Positions 8,343 through 19,344 of a stretch of DNA of 64,000 nucleotides are shown here, piece after piece; position 1 is the stretch's first letter; each line of letters opens with the position of its first letter. A model generated the notes under the pieces. The model was not told the origin of the DNA. It searched no databases and saw only the letters and a program-made list of their open reading frames with translations. A program made the position numbers and the translations under genes. The DNA is taken from assembly GCF_023746555.1 (NCBI RefSeq), contig NZ_CP098755.1, forward strand, positions 1,082,001 to 1,146,000. The letters are read 5' to 3'. The DNA is from Brevibacillus ruminantium. GTDB taxonomy: Bacteria > Bacillota > Bacilli > Brevibacillales > Brevibacillaceae.

Positions 8343-10751
8343 ATGGAGCGCAAAATTCGCAGAGCGGCTGTTCTCGGTTCCGGTGTGATGGGGGCGGGAA
8401 TCGCTGCTCATCTGGCAAACGTCGGCATTCCCGTCTATCTGTTGGATATCGTGCCGCGTGAATTGACGGAGGAAGAGAGCAAAAAGGGAAAGACGCTGGC
8501 TGACCCAGAGGTGAGAAATCGCCTTGCGCAGAGCGGCAAGGAACGGTTGCTGAAGGAAAAGCCGGCCCCGCTCTACACGAAGTCAAACCTGGAGAGGATT
8601 ACCGTGGGCAATCTGGAGGATCATCTCTCCTATTTAGAAGAAGTGGACTGGATCATTGAAGTCGTGGTCGAAAACCTGCATGTAAAGCAAAAGGTCTTTG
8701 AAACCGTGGAGGCGCATAGAAAGCCCGGCACGATCGTCTCTTCCAATACATCCGGCGTATCCATCAATGAAATGATCGAAGGGCGCTCCGAGGAATTCCG
8801 CAAGCATTTCCTGGGCACACACTTCTTTAACCCTCCCCGTTATCTGAAGCTTCTGGAGATTATCCCTGGTCGGGATACGGATCCGGCGATTGTTGACTTT
8901 ATGATGCATTTTGGAGAAAGCGTTCTCGGCAAGGGAACCGTTCTTTGCAAAGATACTCCCAACTTTATTGCCAACCGGATTGGAACATACGGCCTTCAGG
9001 TTTCGATTCAGGAAATGATGCGGCTTGGCCTCGGTGTCGATGAGGTCGACGCGTTGACCGGCCCTGTGATCGGCCGGCCGAAGAGCGCGACATTCCGTAC
9101 GCTCGATGTGGTGGGACTGGACACCTATGTGCATGTGGCAGGCAACGTCAGAGAGAAGAGCAGCGATGAAAAAGAGATCGCTGTATTTGAAATCCCGCCA
9201 TTTGTCCACAGCATGGTAGAGAAACGCTGGATCGGTCAAAAGGCCGGCCAGGGCTTTTTCAAACAGGTGAGGACGGCAGAAGGAAAGGAAATTCTGGCGC
9301 TGGATTGCCAGACACTGGAATACCGTCCCCGCATCAAAGCGAAATACGCCTCGCTGGAAGCGGCCAAAACAGCGAAAACCCTGCCCGAAAAACTGAAAGC
9401 GCTCGTCTACGGGAAGGACAAGGGCAGCGAATTTGTCTGGAGCGTCTTCAAAAAGGTGCTGCTCTACTCTGCGGCAAAGGCCCATGAGATTGCCGATGAT
9501 ATTGTAGCCGTGGATCAGGCGATGAAATGGGGCTTCGGCTGGGAGCTTGGGCCGTTTGAGACCTGGGATGCCATCGGTGTCGAAAAATCGGTAGCGCGGA
9601 TGCGGGAAGAGGGCGAGAGCATCCCGGCCTTGGTAGAAGAGCTGCTCGCCAGCGGCAAAACCTCCTTTTACCAAAAGCAGGAGGGGCTCAGATCGGCGTT
9701 TTCCATCGGCGGTGTGTATCGGGCCGTGGAGGAGCCGAAAGAAAAAATCAATCTTGCAGCTCTCAAGGAACAGGGCAAATTGATCAAGAAAAATGCGGGG
9801 GCAGCGCTAATCGATCTGGGTGACGGCGTAGCCTGCCTGGAGTTCACCTCACCGCACAATGCCCTGGGAATGGATGTCCTCCAGATGACCAGCTTCGCCG
9901 TCGAAGAAGTGCAGCGCAATTTCCTCGGACTGGTGATCGGCAATCAGGGCAAGAACTTCTGTGTCGGTATGAATCTCGGGTTTGCACTGATGGAGGCTCA
10001 GGATGAAAACTGGTTTGAGCTGGATACGCTGGTCACGCGTTTCCATAAGGCAGGAAGCGCCTTGAAAAGCATGCATCGTCCGGTGGTAGCCGCTCCGTTT
10101 GGAATGACGCTGGGCGGCGGTGTGGAAGTCCTGTTCCTCGCTGACCGCGTGCAGGCATCGGCCGAGACTTACATGGGCTTGGTGGAGGTAGGCGTAGGTC
10201 TTCTGCCAGGCGGCGGCGGCACGAAAGAGATGCTGTTCCGGGCCATGGAGCAGGTGCCTGTAGGCGGAAGCGTACCGGTTGATCCGTTCCCGTTCGTGGC
10301 TCGCGCCTTTGAAACCATTGCCATGGCGAAAGTGTCGACCAGCGGCAGGGAAGCGATGGAGCTGGGCTATCTGCGCAGTTCAGACCGGATCAGTGTCAAT
10401 CCCGATCATCTGCTCTACGATGCGAAGCAGCTCGTCTTGACGATGGACCGGGAAGGATACGCACCGTCCGCATCGCGCAAAATCCGCGTCATCGGCGAAA
10501 GCGGCTATGCGAACCTTCGCCAAAATATTTATGCGATGAAGAAGAGCGGCTATATCAGCGATCACGATGAGCTGATCGCCAGCAAAATCGCCTATGTGAT
10601 GTCGGGCGGAAATGTTCCGGCCGGTACAGAAGTGTCGGAGGAGTACATCCTCGGATTGGAAAAACAAGCTTTCCTGGAGCTGATCAAAACGCCGAAGACC
10701 CAGCAGCGGATGCAGCATATGCTGACGAAAAACAAGCCTTTGCGCAACTAA
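8343..10751 (+). CDS. fadN: 3-hydroxyacyl-CoA dehydrogenase / enoyl-CoA hydratase
   Basis: 802-residue bifunctional beta-oxidation enzyme. The N-terminal Rossmann domain carries [13 protein letters not shown] at residues 11-23. A dehydrogenase C-domain ([15 protein letters not shown]) follows, and a crotonase-like domain occupies about residues 470-700 ([20 protein letters not shown]). This order, dehydrogenase first, is that of Bacillus FadN (about 789 residues) rather than FadB. Start 8343 is chosen because AGGGAGGG precedes it and the NAD motif begins 10 residues in; the ORF can open at 8145 but that part reads as leader. First gene of fadNAE. Confidence 0.93.
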   Translation: MERKIRRAAVLGSGVMGAGIAAHLANVGIPVYLLDIVPRELTEEESKKGKTLADPEVRNRLAQSGKERLLKEKPAPLYTKSNLERITVGNLEDHLSYLEEVDWIIEVVVENLHVKQKVFETVEAHRKPGTIVSSNTSGVSINEMIEGRSEEFRKHFLGTHFFNPPRYLKLLEIIPGRDTDPAIVDFMMHFGESVLGKGTVLCKDTPNFIANRIGTYGLQVSIQEMMRLGLGVDEVDALTGPVIGRPKSATFRTLDVVGLDTYVHVAGNVREKSSDEKEIAVFEIPPFVHSMVEKRWIGQKAGQGFFKQVRTAEGKEILALDCQTLEYRPRIKAKYASLEAAKTAKTLPEKLKALVYGKDKGSEFVWSVFKKVLLYSAAKAHEIADDIVAVDQAMKWGFGWELGPFETWDAIGVEKSVARMREEGESIPALVEELLASGKTSFYQKQEGLRSAFSIGGVYRAVEEPKEKINLAALKEQGKLIKKNAGAALIDLGDGVACLEFTSPHNALGMDVLQMTSFAVEEVQRNFLGLVIGNQGKNFCVGMNLGFALMEAQDENWFELDTLVTRFHKAGSALKSMHRPVVAAPFGMTLGGGVEVLFLADRVQASAETYMGLVEVGVGLLPGGGGTKEMLFRAMEQVPVGGSVPVDPFPFVARAFETIAMAKVSTSGREAMELGYLRSSDRISVNPDHLLYDAKQLVLTMDREGYAPSASRKIRVIGESGYANLRQNIYAMKKSGYISDHDELIASKIAYVMSGGNVPAGTEVSEEYILGLEKQAFLELIKTPKTQQRMQHMLTKNKPLRN

Positions 10752-10773
10752 TGCCAGAAAGAGGGGAAAATCC

Positions 10774-11952
10774 ATGAAGGAAGCAGTTATCGTCGCAGGC
10801 GCCCGCACCGCAGTCGGAAGAGCGAAGCGCGGCAGTCTGAAGGATGTTCATCCGGTTGATATGGGCGCGGCGGTCGTCAGTGATTTGCTTCGCCGTGTGC
10901 CAGGGCTGGATCCGGCCGAGATCGAGGACATTATCATCGGCAACGCGGTACCGGAAGCAGAGCAGGGCATGAACATGGCCCGACTGATCGGTTTGCGCGC
11001 CGGGCTCCCGACCAATGTAGCGGGGATTACGATCAATCGTTTCTGTTCATCCGGTTTGCAAACGATCGCCTATGCCGCTCACCAGATCATGGTGGGAGGA
11101 GCAGATGTGATGATCGCCGGCGGCGTGGAAAGCATGAGCCTGCTGCCGATGACCGGTCACAAAGTAGCGCTCAACCCGACCCTGGTCGAGACCATGCCGG
11201 AAGCGTACATGAGCATGGGGCATACCGCCGAAGAAGTGGCAAAGCGGTACCAAATCAGCCGGGAGGATCAGGATGCGTTTGCGCTGAGAAGCCATCAGCG
11301 GGCGGCTGCCGCGCTGGCTGCGGAGAAATTCCGCGACGAGATCGTGCCGATCACGGTCAAATCCCATGTGATCGACGAGAATCACAAGCTGCACGTGAAG
11401 GAGCGCGTCTTTGACCAGGATGAAGGCGTCCGTGCCGATACATCCCTGGAGGCCCTGGCGAAATTAAAGCCCGTTTTCCACGTAAAGGGAAGCGTGACAG
11501 CCGGAAACTCTTCGCAAACCAGTGATGGAGCTGCCGCCGTTTTGGTCATGTCGGCAGAGAAAGCGGCAGAGCTGGGCGCACGGCCTATCGCCAAATTCCG
11601 CTCTTTCACTGTAGGCGGGGTAGATCCGGACGTCATGGGAATTGGGCCGGTGGTCGCCATTCCCAAGGCGCTGAAAATAGCCGGTCTGAGTTTGGCCGAT
11701 GTCGATTTGTTTGAATTAAACGAAGCCTTTGCTTCCCAATCGCTAGCCGTGATCAGGGAGCTGGGTCTGGATATGGAAAAAGTCAACGTAAACGGCGGAG
11801 CGATTGCCCTTGGACACCCGCTGGGCTGCTCAGGCGCCAAACTGACCGTCTCCCTCCTGAATGAAATGAAACGCAGAGGCGGCAAGTACGGAGTTGTGAC
11901 GATGTGTATCGGCGGCGGAATGGGAGCCGCAGGTGTGTTTGAAATGTTGTAG
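10774..11952 (+). CDS. fadA: Acetyl-CoA acyltransferase (3-ketoacyl-CoA thiolase)
   Basis: Thiolytic cleavage of 3-ketoacyl-CoA, last step of each beta-oxidation turn. The 392-residue protein has the acyl-accepting Cys91 in [11 protein letters not shown], the [19 protein letters not shown] motif and the C-terminal [13 protein letters not shown] active-site cysteine. Length is standard. It lies 22 nt after fadN with GAGGGG before ATG, in the same operon. FadN and FadA normally work together as a trifunctional set. Confidence 0.95.
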   Translation: MKEAVIVAGARTAVGRAKRGSLKDVHPVDMGAAVVSDLLRRVPGLDPAEIEDIIIGNAVPEAEQGMNMARLIGLRAGLPTNVAGITINRFCSSGLQTIAYAAHQIMVGGADVMIAGGVESMSLLPMTGHKVALNPTLVETMPEAYMSMGHTAEEVAKRYQISREDQDAFALRSHQRAAAALAAEKFRDEIVPITVKSHVIDENHKLHVKERVFDQDEGVRADTSLEALAKLKPVFHVKGSVTAGNSSQTSDGAAAVLVMSAEKAAELGARPIAKFRSFTVGGVDPDVMGIGPVVAIPKALKIAGLSLADVDLFELNEAFASQSLAVIRELGLDMEKVNVNGGAIALGHPLGCSGAKLTVSLLNEMKRRGGKYGVVTMCIGGGMGAAGVFEML

Positions 11953-12000
11953 GCAGGGAACGTGGCGTTTACGCATACTTTTCAATTGTAAAGGAGAGGG

Positions 12001-13785
12001 ATGGCAATGGCTGATACCAAAGAATTGATCCGCGGGGGCAGTTTTCTGATTGATGCAGGTTCTGCTGATTCGATGTTTGTTCCGGAAGAGTTCACCGATG
12101 AGCAAAAAATGATTGCCAAAACCACGGAAGACTTCGTTGTGGGAGAAGTTCGCCCGCATTTGGAGGAAATCGAGAACCATCACTTTGACATCTCTGTTCG
12201 CCTGCTGAAAGAGGCTGGGGAGCTTGGCCTCCTGGGTGGCGACGTACCGGAAAAATACGATGGACTCGGCCTCGACAAAGTGAGCACAGCCTTGGTCACG
12301 GAAAAGTTCTCGCTGGCGCGGGGATTTGCCCTCAGCTACGGAGCGCATGTGGGCATTGGTTCGCTCCCGATTGTCTACTTCGGCAACGACGATCAGAAGC
12401 GGCGCTACCTGGCTGATCTGGCATCCGGCAAACGTCTGGCTGCCTACTGCCTGACAGAACCAGGCTCCGGCTCTGACGCGCTGGGTGCGAAAACCACAGC
12501 CAAGCTGTCCGGGGACGGCAAGCACTACATCCTGAATGGCGAGAAGCAGTGGATTACCAATGCGGGATTTGCGGATGTCTTTATCGTCTATGCCAAAATT
12601 GACGGCGAGCAGTTTACCGCTTTTATCGTCGAGCGCGACTATCCGGGCGTCTCTTTTGGCCCCGAGGAAAAGAAGATGGGGATCAAAGGCTCCTCGACGC
12701 GCACCGTGATTCTGGAAGATGTGCCGGTACCGGTGGAAAATCTGCTGGGCGAGCCGGGCAGAGGCCACGTGATCGCGTTTAATATCCTGAACGTCGGCCG
12801 CTACAAGCTGGCTGTTGGGTCAGTCGGTTCCGCCAAGCGGGCTTTGGAGCTGGCTACGAACTACGCCAAAGAACGAAAGCAGTTCAAGACGCCGATTGCC
12901 AACTTTACGCTGATCAAAAACAAGCTGGCCAACATGGCGCTGAAAACCTACGCGTCGGAAAGCTCAGTGTACCGGACGGTTGGTCTGTTCGATACCGCCC
13001 TCTCCAGCCTCGGCGAAAAGGCCGATGACGGTCGGGAGGTTGCAAAAGCAATTGCTGAATACGCCATCGAGTGCTCGATCAACAAGGTTTTTGCCACCGA
13101 GGTGCTGGACTACTGCGTGGATGAAGGGGTACAAATTCACGGAGGCTACGGCTTCATGTCCGAGTACGAAATCGAAAACATGTACCGGGATTCCCGGATC
13201 AACCGGATTTTTGAAGGAACCAATGAGATCAACCGTCTGCTGATTCCTGACATGCTGGTCAAAAAGGCCATGAAAGGCGAACTGCCACTTCTCCAAGCGG
13301 CAGCCGGTCTGCAGGAAGAGCTGATGAGCTACTATCCAGAGGAGATCGAGGATGTGCCGCTGGCCCAGGAGAAGCATCTGATTGACATGACGCGCAAAAT
13401 CATCCTGATGGTGGCGGGCTCCGCCTTGATGAAGTATCAGCAGGCCATCGCCAAAGAACAGGAGCTGCTGGCGCTTTCTGCTGATATGCTGATTGAACTG
13501 TACGCGATGGACAGCATCGTGAAGCGTACAGAGAAGGCCATTGAGAAAAACGGCGTCGAAGCGGAGCAGCAAAAACTGGATTTGACCACCGTTTACGTCA
13601 GTGATGCCTTTGACAAAGTAGAAGGCTGGGCCAAGGAAGCACTGGCGGCTATGGAGGAGGGAGATGATCTCCGCGTCCGTCTCTCGATTCTGAAAAAGCT
13701 GACGCGCCGAACGCCTATCAACACAGTCCAGCTCAAACGCGTCATTGCCGACCGGGTCATTGAAGCTGGGGGCTACGTTCTCTAA
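12001..13785 (+). CDS. fadE: Acyl-CoA dehydrogenase, long form
   Basis: FAD-dependent first oxidation of acyl-CoA. The 594-residue protein has the usual acyl-CoA dehydrogenase core (AYCLTEPGSGSDALG near residue 155, GGYGFMSEYEIE, and FEGTNEINR carrying the expected catalytic base region) plus a helical C-terminal extension of about 180 residues, as in Bacillus FadE/YusJ. GGAG lies just upstream; ATG 12007 is an equally possible start. It is 48 nt after fadA and followed by a terminator. Together the three genes give a complete beta-oxidation spiral. Confidence 0.9.
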   Translation: MAMADTKELIRGGSFLIDAGSADSMFVPEEFTDEQKMIAKTTEDFVVGEVRPHLEEIENHHFDISVRLLKEAGELGLLGGDVPEKYDGLGLDKVSTALVTEKFSLARGFALSYGAHVGIGSLPIVYFGNDDQKRRYLADLASGKRLAAYCLTEPGSGSDALGAKTTAKLSGDGKHYILNGEKQWITNAGFADVFIVYAKIDGEQFTAFIVERDYPGVSFGPEEKKMGIKGSSTRTVILEDVPVPVENLLGEPGRGHVIAFNILNVGRYKLAVGSVGSAKRALELATNYAKERKQFKTPIANFTLIKNKLANMALKTYASESSVYRTVGLFDTALSSLGEKADDGREVAKAIAEYAIECSINKVFATEVLDYCVDEGVQIHGGYGFMSEYEIENMYRDSRINRIFEGTNEINRLLIPDMLVKKAMKGELPLLQAAAGLQEELMSYYPEEIEDVPLAQEKHLIDMTRKIILMVAGSALMKYQQAIAKEQELLALSADMLIELYAMDSIVKRTEKAIEKNGVEAEQQKLDLTTVYVSDAFDKVEGWAKEALAAMEEGDDLRVRLSILKKLTRRTPINTVQLKRVIADRVIEAGGYVL

Positions 13786-13826
13786 GAATAAGTAGTCTAC
13801 GAATTCGAACGGTTATAAGAAAACGG

Positions 13827-13862
13827 GAAAGAGCAGAGAGTGACTTCTCTGCTCTTTTTTCC
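13827..13862. terminator. Bidirectional terminator between fadE and gerC
   Basis: AAAGAGCAGAGA / TCTCTGCTCTTTTTT hairpin with loop GTGACT, flanked by an A-run and a T-run, between convergent genes. Confidence 0.88.
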
Positions 13863-13868
13863 GTCCCC

Positions 13869-15038
13869 TTACCTTTTCTTCTGGTGGGGAGATTTATGCT
13901 GCCGGATCTTCGAGATTCCGCCGTCGGTGATATTGATCTTTGCCCGTATGCTTTGGATCGAATCCCGTACAAGGGGGAGGGTTCCGTCCTTGCTCAGCCG
14001 GTGCCAGTCATGAGGATACTTGCGGTAGAAGAGATGGCCCAGACCAAGGGTGTCAATGCCCTCCTTCAGCCCTTTCTCATACACGTGACGGATTTCGCTT
14101 TCGATCTTTTTTTGCGCCTCCTTTTCCAATTTGTGAATGGGGGTGGGCTCCAGGACCTGTGTCGTGTAGCCTTCTGCCTTTACTTTGATGTGGAAGGCCG
14201 GTTTCCCCCCTTTCAACTGGGGATCGATGTGCACATGTAACTTTTCCAGGGTCAAGATCGCTGAGCCTTTTTTCGTTGGGTGAAGAAAGGTGCGCTCTGT
14301 CTTTTTGTCAATCCAACGGATGCCCGATGCATCCTTTCGGGACAAACAGCCGAGCAAATGGTTATCCTGCATAAAGCAGAATCCATCCATTTTTAAATGA
14401 GGTTTCGGCATATTGTTCTCCGTCCATTGATTTTTCAGTATGGTTAAATAGGGGAGACGAACGACGCCGTTTGGCTCATTATGCTTTGAAATGACGTGAA
14501 CCAGCAATATCGGTCGGATCAACAAGTATTGATTGTAGACGCTTTTGGGATTAGCAAGCATCGCATAAAGAGTAGAGATACCCAAGATTGGTCTGGAGTA
14601 AAAAATGTCCTCCAGTGAATCCTTGGTAGCAAAGGTCCAGATCGTATAGCGAAATTCCTGGTAGCGGTCCAATGTGTCCATTGCTTGGGAAAAGAGATGA
14701 TTCTTTAATGCTCTTTCGGTAAAGACGATGGAATGGACGTGGCTCCAGACCAGCCGCTGCTGGGAAGATGAATAAATTTGGAGAATCGCCCCTTCCACAG
14801 TATTCCCAGTCCCTTTTACAACGGCAATCTTCTCCTCGGTTTCTTTTTGGTTGCTTTCTTTTTTGGCGATATTCGAAAAGCCGATGTCTTGCAGGTAGAC
14901 CACGACTTTTTTATCGACATAGTCGACCCCAATCGAATCGATGTAGAGCATTTGTTCAATATCCAGGGCGTTCCAGCAACCGCTCAGCAACATGGAGGTG
15001 CACAATACGACAGCCAGCCATTTAGGAAACCGACTCAT
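13869..15038 (-). CDS. Spore germination lipoprotein, GerC (Ger(x)C) family
   Basis: 389-residue lipoprotein of the nutrient germinant receptor: signal MSRFPKWLAVVLCTSMLLSGC, then the GerAC-type fold (NALDIEQMLYIDSIGVDYVDKK, QQRLVWSHVHSIVFTERALK) and an Arg/Lys-rich tail. Start 15038 is chosen because its ATGA overlaps the stop of the GerA-type gene by 4 nt and puts the lipobox at a normal place. C subunits sit on the outer face of the inner spore membrane. Last gene of the minus-strand operon. Confidence 0.9.
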   Translation of the reverse strand: MSRFPKWLAVVLCTSMLLSGCWNALDIEQMLYIDSIGVDYVDKKVVVYLQDIGFSNIAKKESNQKETEEKIAVVKGTGNTVEGAILQIYSSSQQRLVWSHVHSIVFTERALKNHLFSQAMDTLDRYQEFRYTIWTFATKDSLEDIFYSRPILGISTLYAMLANPKSVYNQYLLIRPILLVHVISKHNEPNGVVRLPYLTILKNQWTENNMPKPHLKMDGFCFMQDNHLLGCLSRKDASGIRWIDKKTERTFLHPTKKGSAILTLEKLHVHIDPQLKGGKPAFHIKVKAEGYTTQVLEPTPIHKLEKEAQKKIESEIRHVYEKGLKEGIDTLGLGHLFYRKYPHDWHRLSKDGTLPLVRDSIQSIRAKINITDGGISKIRQHKSPHQKKR

Positions 15039-16552
15039 TCCGAATCCAGCTCCTTGCGGGAGGAACGCTTTAAAATGCTGGCCCGCCCCTCCCACAAACG
15101 CCAGGGAGTTCGGATGAGAACTTTCAATAAATCCTTCATAACCGGCGGTGAAAAAGGCTCCATGTAATACACACCGTAGGAGCGAGTGTTTCCGTAGAAA
15201 AGCAGAGTGCCAATCAAAGCCATCATAAACCCGAAAGCCCCCAGAAACGAACAGATCAGAAGAATAGCGATACGGGTAATGCTGATCGACGCGACCAGGG
15301 ATTGATTCAAAATGGTATAAGTAGCCATGACGGAAATGGCCATGATGACCAGACTCGCAGGCGATGTCAACCCTGCCGAAATAGCGGCTTGTCCCACGAC
15401 TAGGCCACCTACGACCGAGAGCGTTTGACCGATTGGTGTCGGCATGCGCAAGCCTGCTTCCCTGAAGAGTTCAAATAACATCAGCATGAGCAAAGTCTCA
15501 AGGGCAGCAGGAAGCGGAACCCCTTGACGAGACAGAAATATGGTAGCAATCAGCGTATAAGGGAGCTGGTCCTGATGATAGGTGATCAGCGCAACCCAGA
15601 ATCCCGGCAAAAAGAGGGCTGTGCCTACGCTGATAAGGCGGATCAGTCGTACAAAAACCGCCTGGTAGAAGGATACATTGACGTCCTCTGCTGTATTCAA
15701 GAGAAACGAAAAGTTAACGGGTGCGACCAATGCTGTCGGGGAACCGTCGACGAAAATAACGAAACGGCCAGTTAGCAAGCTATTTACGGCAAAGTCCGGC
15801 CTGCCGGTGTACTCGTACATAGGCAAAAGTGTAAAAGGAGTGTCCAGGATTAGCTCCTCAAGCTGAGTGCTTGAAACGATGCCGTTTGTTTTGATTGAGG
15901 AGAGTTTGTTGCGAATCTCCTCAATCAATTTGGGATCAACCGTTTGATGCAAGTACATCAAACCGATGCGGGTGCGTGTTTGGCTGCCTGCCGTATATAC
16001 CTCATAGTGGAGGAGCGGCGTTTTAAGCCGTTTGCGAACCAGCGCTACATTGACCGTTATATCTTCAATAAATCCATCTCGCGGTCCTCTGACGGAAACC
16101 TCCGTACTAGGCTCCTCCGGACTTCGTTCGGGTCGATCGGTCAGATCTATACTGAAGATCGTCTCCCATGCTTCAAAGAGCAGAAGCAGCTTGCCGTTGA
16201 AGACGTGGTCGACGACCGTATGGGCATCGGGTACCTTCAACTTCGATAACAGAAAAGGGCGCTTTCTTTCCAGATCTTCTGCGTTCGCGATCTCTTTTGC
16301 TTCGAACAGCTCACTGATCCTCGGAAGAAACATATGCATGATCTTTCTCTTATCGCATAAACCATTCGCATAGATCAGATATACTTGAAGGCTTGGCGTA
16401 TGTGGGAGAAAGCCATACTCTTCCACTGAAACATCGTGGCATCCGGAGAAAAGTTGACGAATGTCCGCGGCGCGTAGTCGATTCAGTGGAGGCAGCTCTC
16501 CATGATTGGAAATGGGATCATAGGGAGTTTCGCGTTGACGATTGTTGTCCAT
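15035..16552 (-). CDS. Spore germination protein, GerA family
   Basis: 505-residue A subunit of a germinant receptor. A soluble N-terminal half (residues 1-280, with LGMAVRGP-type strands, here VSVRGPRDGFIEDITVNVALVRKRLK) is followed by 5-6 membrane segments and the family hallmark PTPIGQTLSVVGGLVVGQAA. A start at 16552 has AAGGGG at 7 nt; the ORF itself opens at 16594. It overlaps the end of the GerB-type gene by 35 nt. Forms a complex with the GerB- and GerC-type products beside it. Confidence 0.93.
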   Translation of the reverse strand: MDNNRQRETPYDPISNHGELPPLNRLRAADIRQLFSGCHDVSVEEYGFLPHTPSLQVYLIYANGLCDKRKIMHMFLPRISELFEAKEIANAEDLERKRPFLLSKLKVPDAHTVVDHVFNGKLLLLFEAWETIFSIDLTDRPERSPEEPSTEVSVRGPRDGFIEDITVNVALVRKRLKTPLLHYEVYTAGSQTRTRIGLMYLHQTVDPKLIEEIRNKLSSIKTNGIVSSTQLEELILDTPFTLLPMYEYTGRPDFAVNSLLTGRFVIFVDGSPTALVAPVNFSFLLNTAEDVNVSFYQAVFVRLIRLISVGTALFLPGFWVALITYHQDQLPYTLIATIFLSRQGVPLPAALETLLMLMLFELFREAGLRMPTPIGQTLSVVGGLVVGQAAISAGLTSPASLVIMAISVMATYTILNQSLVASISITRIAILLICSFLGAFGFMMALIGTLLFYGNTRSYGVYYMEPFSPPVMKDLLKVLIRTPWRLWEGRASILKRSSRKELDSE

Positions 16553-17684
16553 CTGTCTGCCCCTTCCTGCGAGAGAATAGAGCCAGCAATCCAAGCATCA
16601 CAGCCAAAAACAGGGAAAGAACCAAGAGACTGGGCAATAGAACACGGGTAAGAAATTCATAGAACCAGATGTCATTTTTTGGCCATACGGAGAGTCCGAG
16701 TGTGAGCAGAAAGAAACCCGCGAGGATATAAACACGTTTTCGTCCATCCGGCAATTTAAACAGCTCGGCCAAAAGATAGAGGGCGAGGGAAACGCGAATC
16801 GTCGCACCGCTAAACCATTGGTAGATACTGAAGAAATCGACGTGTTCAATGTACAAGCCAATTTTGACCAGACGCCACTCTTCGTAGGCGGGAAAGCGCA
16901 ATTTGGCTGCTTCCTGGGGACCAAATTCGGCAATGGCTCCGATCAGAGGTCCCATCGTCAGCCATATTTGAATCAGGCCAAGCAGCGCCAGCTTCCAGAA
17001 GTTCACCTTTGGGCCGATGTACTGTTTCATCAGCAAGATGAGAATCATCTCGGAAAAACCTGAACCGGCATAGATCATCCCTCGAAGCACAGGAGCCCAG
17101 CCAAATTCCATAAAGGGCTTGAGGTAGGTGTAATCCTTGTACTGAAAATTGGTCGTCATGACAAAGAAACCGAGAATGACAACGACAGGCAGTAGAAAAA
17201 CAGAAAGGATGGAGATCGAGCGTATGCCAAAAAGGCAATTGACGAGGCATACACAACCAAAGACAACGGCCAAAACGATCATCGGAATACGCGGAGCAAA
17301 GGTGAGATTTACCCAGGTGATGGTGTCTTTCATCGTGATGACGGCAATGGCGAATAGATAGACAGACAGCAAGACAATCAAAAAGTTCGTGATGCCTGCT
17401 CCGTAGCGCCTTTTGATCCACGAAAGCAAGGGCTCTTTCCCCGTTTTGCGAAAAATGTAAGCGATGATCCCGATCAAGAGGAAGTACAGCGGGGCGGCGC
17501 AGATGATCGAAATCCATGCATCGCGCCTTGCTGCTTCCAGCATATGCGGGATAATGATGACGTGATTGACCAGGCCATTGGACAGCATGAGGATAAATAC
17601 CACTTGTATAAAAGAAATGCCATTTTGCATTGGGTTTCCCGCCAGACTTTTCCTGATTTCCTTTTCAGTATGTCCAGCCCTCAT
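16518..17684 (-). CDS. Spore germination protein, GerB family (amino acid permease-like)
   Basis: 388-residue polytopic protein of the endospore germination permease family, about 10 membrane segments, opening with ISFIQVVFILMLSNGLVNHVIIIP. B subunits bind the germinant. The exact start is uncertain: ATG at 17684 has no clear ribosome binding site, and ATG at 17630 has GGCGGG close by. First gene of the minus operon, giving the order B-A-C, in contrast to A-B-C of the plus-strand operon that starts 103 nt away. Confidence 0.88.
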   Translation of the reverse strand: MRAGHTEKEIRKSLAGNPMQNGISFIQVVFILMLSNGLVNHVIIIPHMLEAARRDAWISIICAAPLYFLLIGIIAYIFRKTGKEPLLSWIKRRYGAGITNFLIVLLSVYLFAIAVITMKDTITWVNLTFAPRIPMIVLAVVFGCVCLVNCLFGIRSISILSVFLLPVVVILGFFVMTTNFQYKDYTYLKPFMEFGWAPVLRGMIYAGSGFSEMILILLMKQYIGPKVNFWKLALLGLIQIWLTMGPLIGAIAEFGPQEAAKLRFPAYEEWRLVKIGLYIEHVDFFSIYQWFSGATIRVSLALYLLAELFKLPDGRKRVYILAGFFLLTLGLSVWPKNDIWFYEFLTRVLLPSLLVLSLFLAVMLGLLALFSRRKGQTDGQQSSTRNSL

Positions 17685-17787
17685 GAGAGTATGCGGGCCA
17701 CAAATCTATCGGGCAGTCATGTATAATTTGCGGGCAACGCTCTCAATCTAACGGGAAAATACCACGAAAATCCAAGGCAGGAAATCG

Positions 17788-19344
17788 ATGAGAAACCTTC
17801 TCGAATGGCTCAAACAAAAAAAAACCACTCCCCGTTCTCCGCTGGCAGCACCCCTGTCTGGATCAGCAGGGCGCGGCATCAGCAGCAATCTGTTGGAGAA
17901 CATCCAGGAGATTCAGCGGCTTTTTTCCCTTGCCCCTGATCTGATCATTCGCTACCTGGACAACGCCAAAACAAATGAGCGGGCTGTATTGGTCTATTTG
18001 AGCGGCTTGGTAGACAAAAACGCCATCGATAACAATATCATTGCACCGCTACTGAGGAGGGGGCACACAAAAACAAAAGAGAGCAGGCTTGATCAAGTCA
18101 TCACGGTCGGCAGCATCGAAGTGATCACAGATTGGGGACGTGTGGAACGGGCCGTTTTGCTGGGCAACAGTCTGGTTTTCATGGAAGGCAAACAGGAAGC
18201 TTATGAAATCAAAGCCACAGGCTGGCCGCAGCGGGCCATCGAAGACCCGCAAACCGAGGCTTCGCTTCTGGGAGCCCATCAAGGCTTTGTAGAAACCAGT
18301 GAGCAAAACATTGCCATGATCCGCCGCTATATCCCCAATCGCACGTTGAAAATCAGAGAGATGCACATTGGGGAGAGGGGGATCTGTAAGGTATCCGTCA
18401 TCTATCTGGAGGATGTCGTCTATTCTGACGTTCTGAATGAATTGATCAAGCGCATCCAACAGGTCGACGTCGATGCGATCTTAAACACGGGTGAATTGCA
18501 GGAGATGATCGAGGACAGCCGGTATTCCCCGTTTCCGTTGCTCATCACCACGGAACGTCCGGATACGACCGCGTCTCATATTTTGCAGGGCAGAATCGCG
18601 GTGGTCGTGGACCGTTCACCCAAAGTGCTAGTTGGGCCTGCAAGCTTTTCCACCTTCTTCCAAAATGTGGATGATTACAACATTCGCTGGCCGATTGCAA
18701 CCTTCTTCCGGGTCTTGCGATTTTCCGCCTTTTTGATCGCGACGTTTCTGCCGGCGCTGTATATTGCGCTCATCTCCTTTAACTATGAGATCGTGCCTCT
18801 CGACTTACTGATCTCTATTGGTGAATCGAGAGAACGCGTACCCTTTCCTCCGCTCTTGGAAGCGATGCTGATGGAAATTACGCTCGAAATGCTGCGCGAG
18901 GCGGGGGTCCGGCTGCCAGCTCCGATTGGCCAGACAGTGGGCATCGTCGGTGGTATCGTCATTGGTCAAGCTGCGGTGCAAGCAGGGATCGTCAGCAACA
19001 TCATGGTCATCGTTGTTGCCTTTACGGCGATCGCTTCGTTTATCATCCCGAATTACAATATGGCCTCAGCCATTCGTCTGGTTCGCTTTCTGATGATGGT
19101 GCTTGCCGCCATGTTTGGAATCGTGGGGATTGTGATCGGCTTGATGTGCTTGGTTGGACATTTTCTTACCCTGGAATCTTTGGGTGTTCCCTATGGGACT
19201 CCTTTGGCACCTGTTCGATTCTCTGATTGGAAGGATCTCTTTGTCCGCCTGCCGCTGCGGGGGATGGACAAAAGGCCAGTCAGCACCAGAGCCGTCCAGT
19301 TAAGAAAACAGGATCATAAGCCGTCGGGGGAAGCGGAATCATGA
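17788..19344 (+). CDS. Spore germination protein, GerA family
   Basis: 518-residue A subunit: basic N-terminus (LLEWLKQKKTTPRSP), soluble domain (HQGFVETSEQNIAMIRRYIPN), then membrane helices with APIGQTVGIVGGIVIGQAA. AGG lies 8 nt before ATG. First gene of a gerABC operon divergent from the gerBAC operon on the minus strand; the 103-nt gap must hold both promoters, though no SigG-type pair (TGnATA...CATACTA) stands out. The paralogue on the other strand is clearly related but well diverged, so the two receptors probably sense different nutrients. Confidence 0.93.
   Translation: MRNLLEWLKQKKTTPRSPLAAPLSGSAGRGISSNLLENIQEIQRLFSLAPDLIIRYLDNAKTNERAVLVYLSGLVDKNAIDNNIIAPLLRRGHTKTKESRLDQVITVGSIEVITDWGRVERAVLLGNSLVFMEGKQEAYEIKATGWPQRAIEDPQTEASLLGAHQGFVETSEQNIAMIRRYIPNRTLKIREMHIGERGICKVSVIYLEDVVYSDVLNELIKRIQQVDVDAILNTGELQEMIEDSRYSPFPLLITTERPDTTASHILQGRIAVVVDRSPKVLVGPASFSTFFQNVDDYNIRWPIATFFRVLRFSAFLIATFLPALYIALISFNYEIVPLDLLISIGESRERVPFPPLLEAMLMEITLEMLREAGVRLPAPIGQTVGIVGGIVIGQAAVQAGIVSNIMVIVVAFTAIASFIIPNYNMASAIRLVRFLMMVLAAMFGIVGIVIGLMCLVGHFLTLESLGVPYGTPLAPVRFSDWKDLFVRLPLRGMDKRPVSTRAVQLRKQDHKPSGEAES

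Noticed and set aside
17685..17787. GTATAAT in the ger divergent region as a SigA -10
   Set aside because: No matching -35, and germination operons are normally read by SigG; left unassigned.
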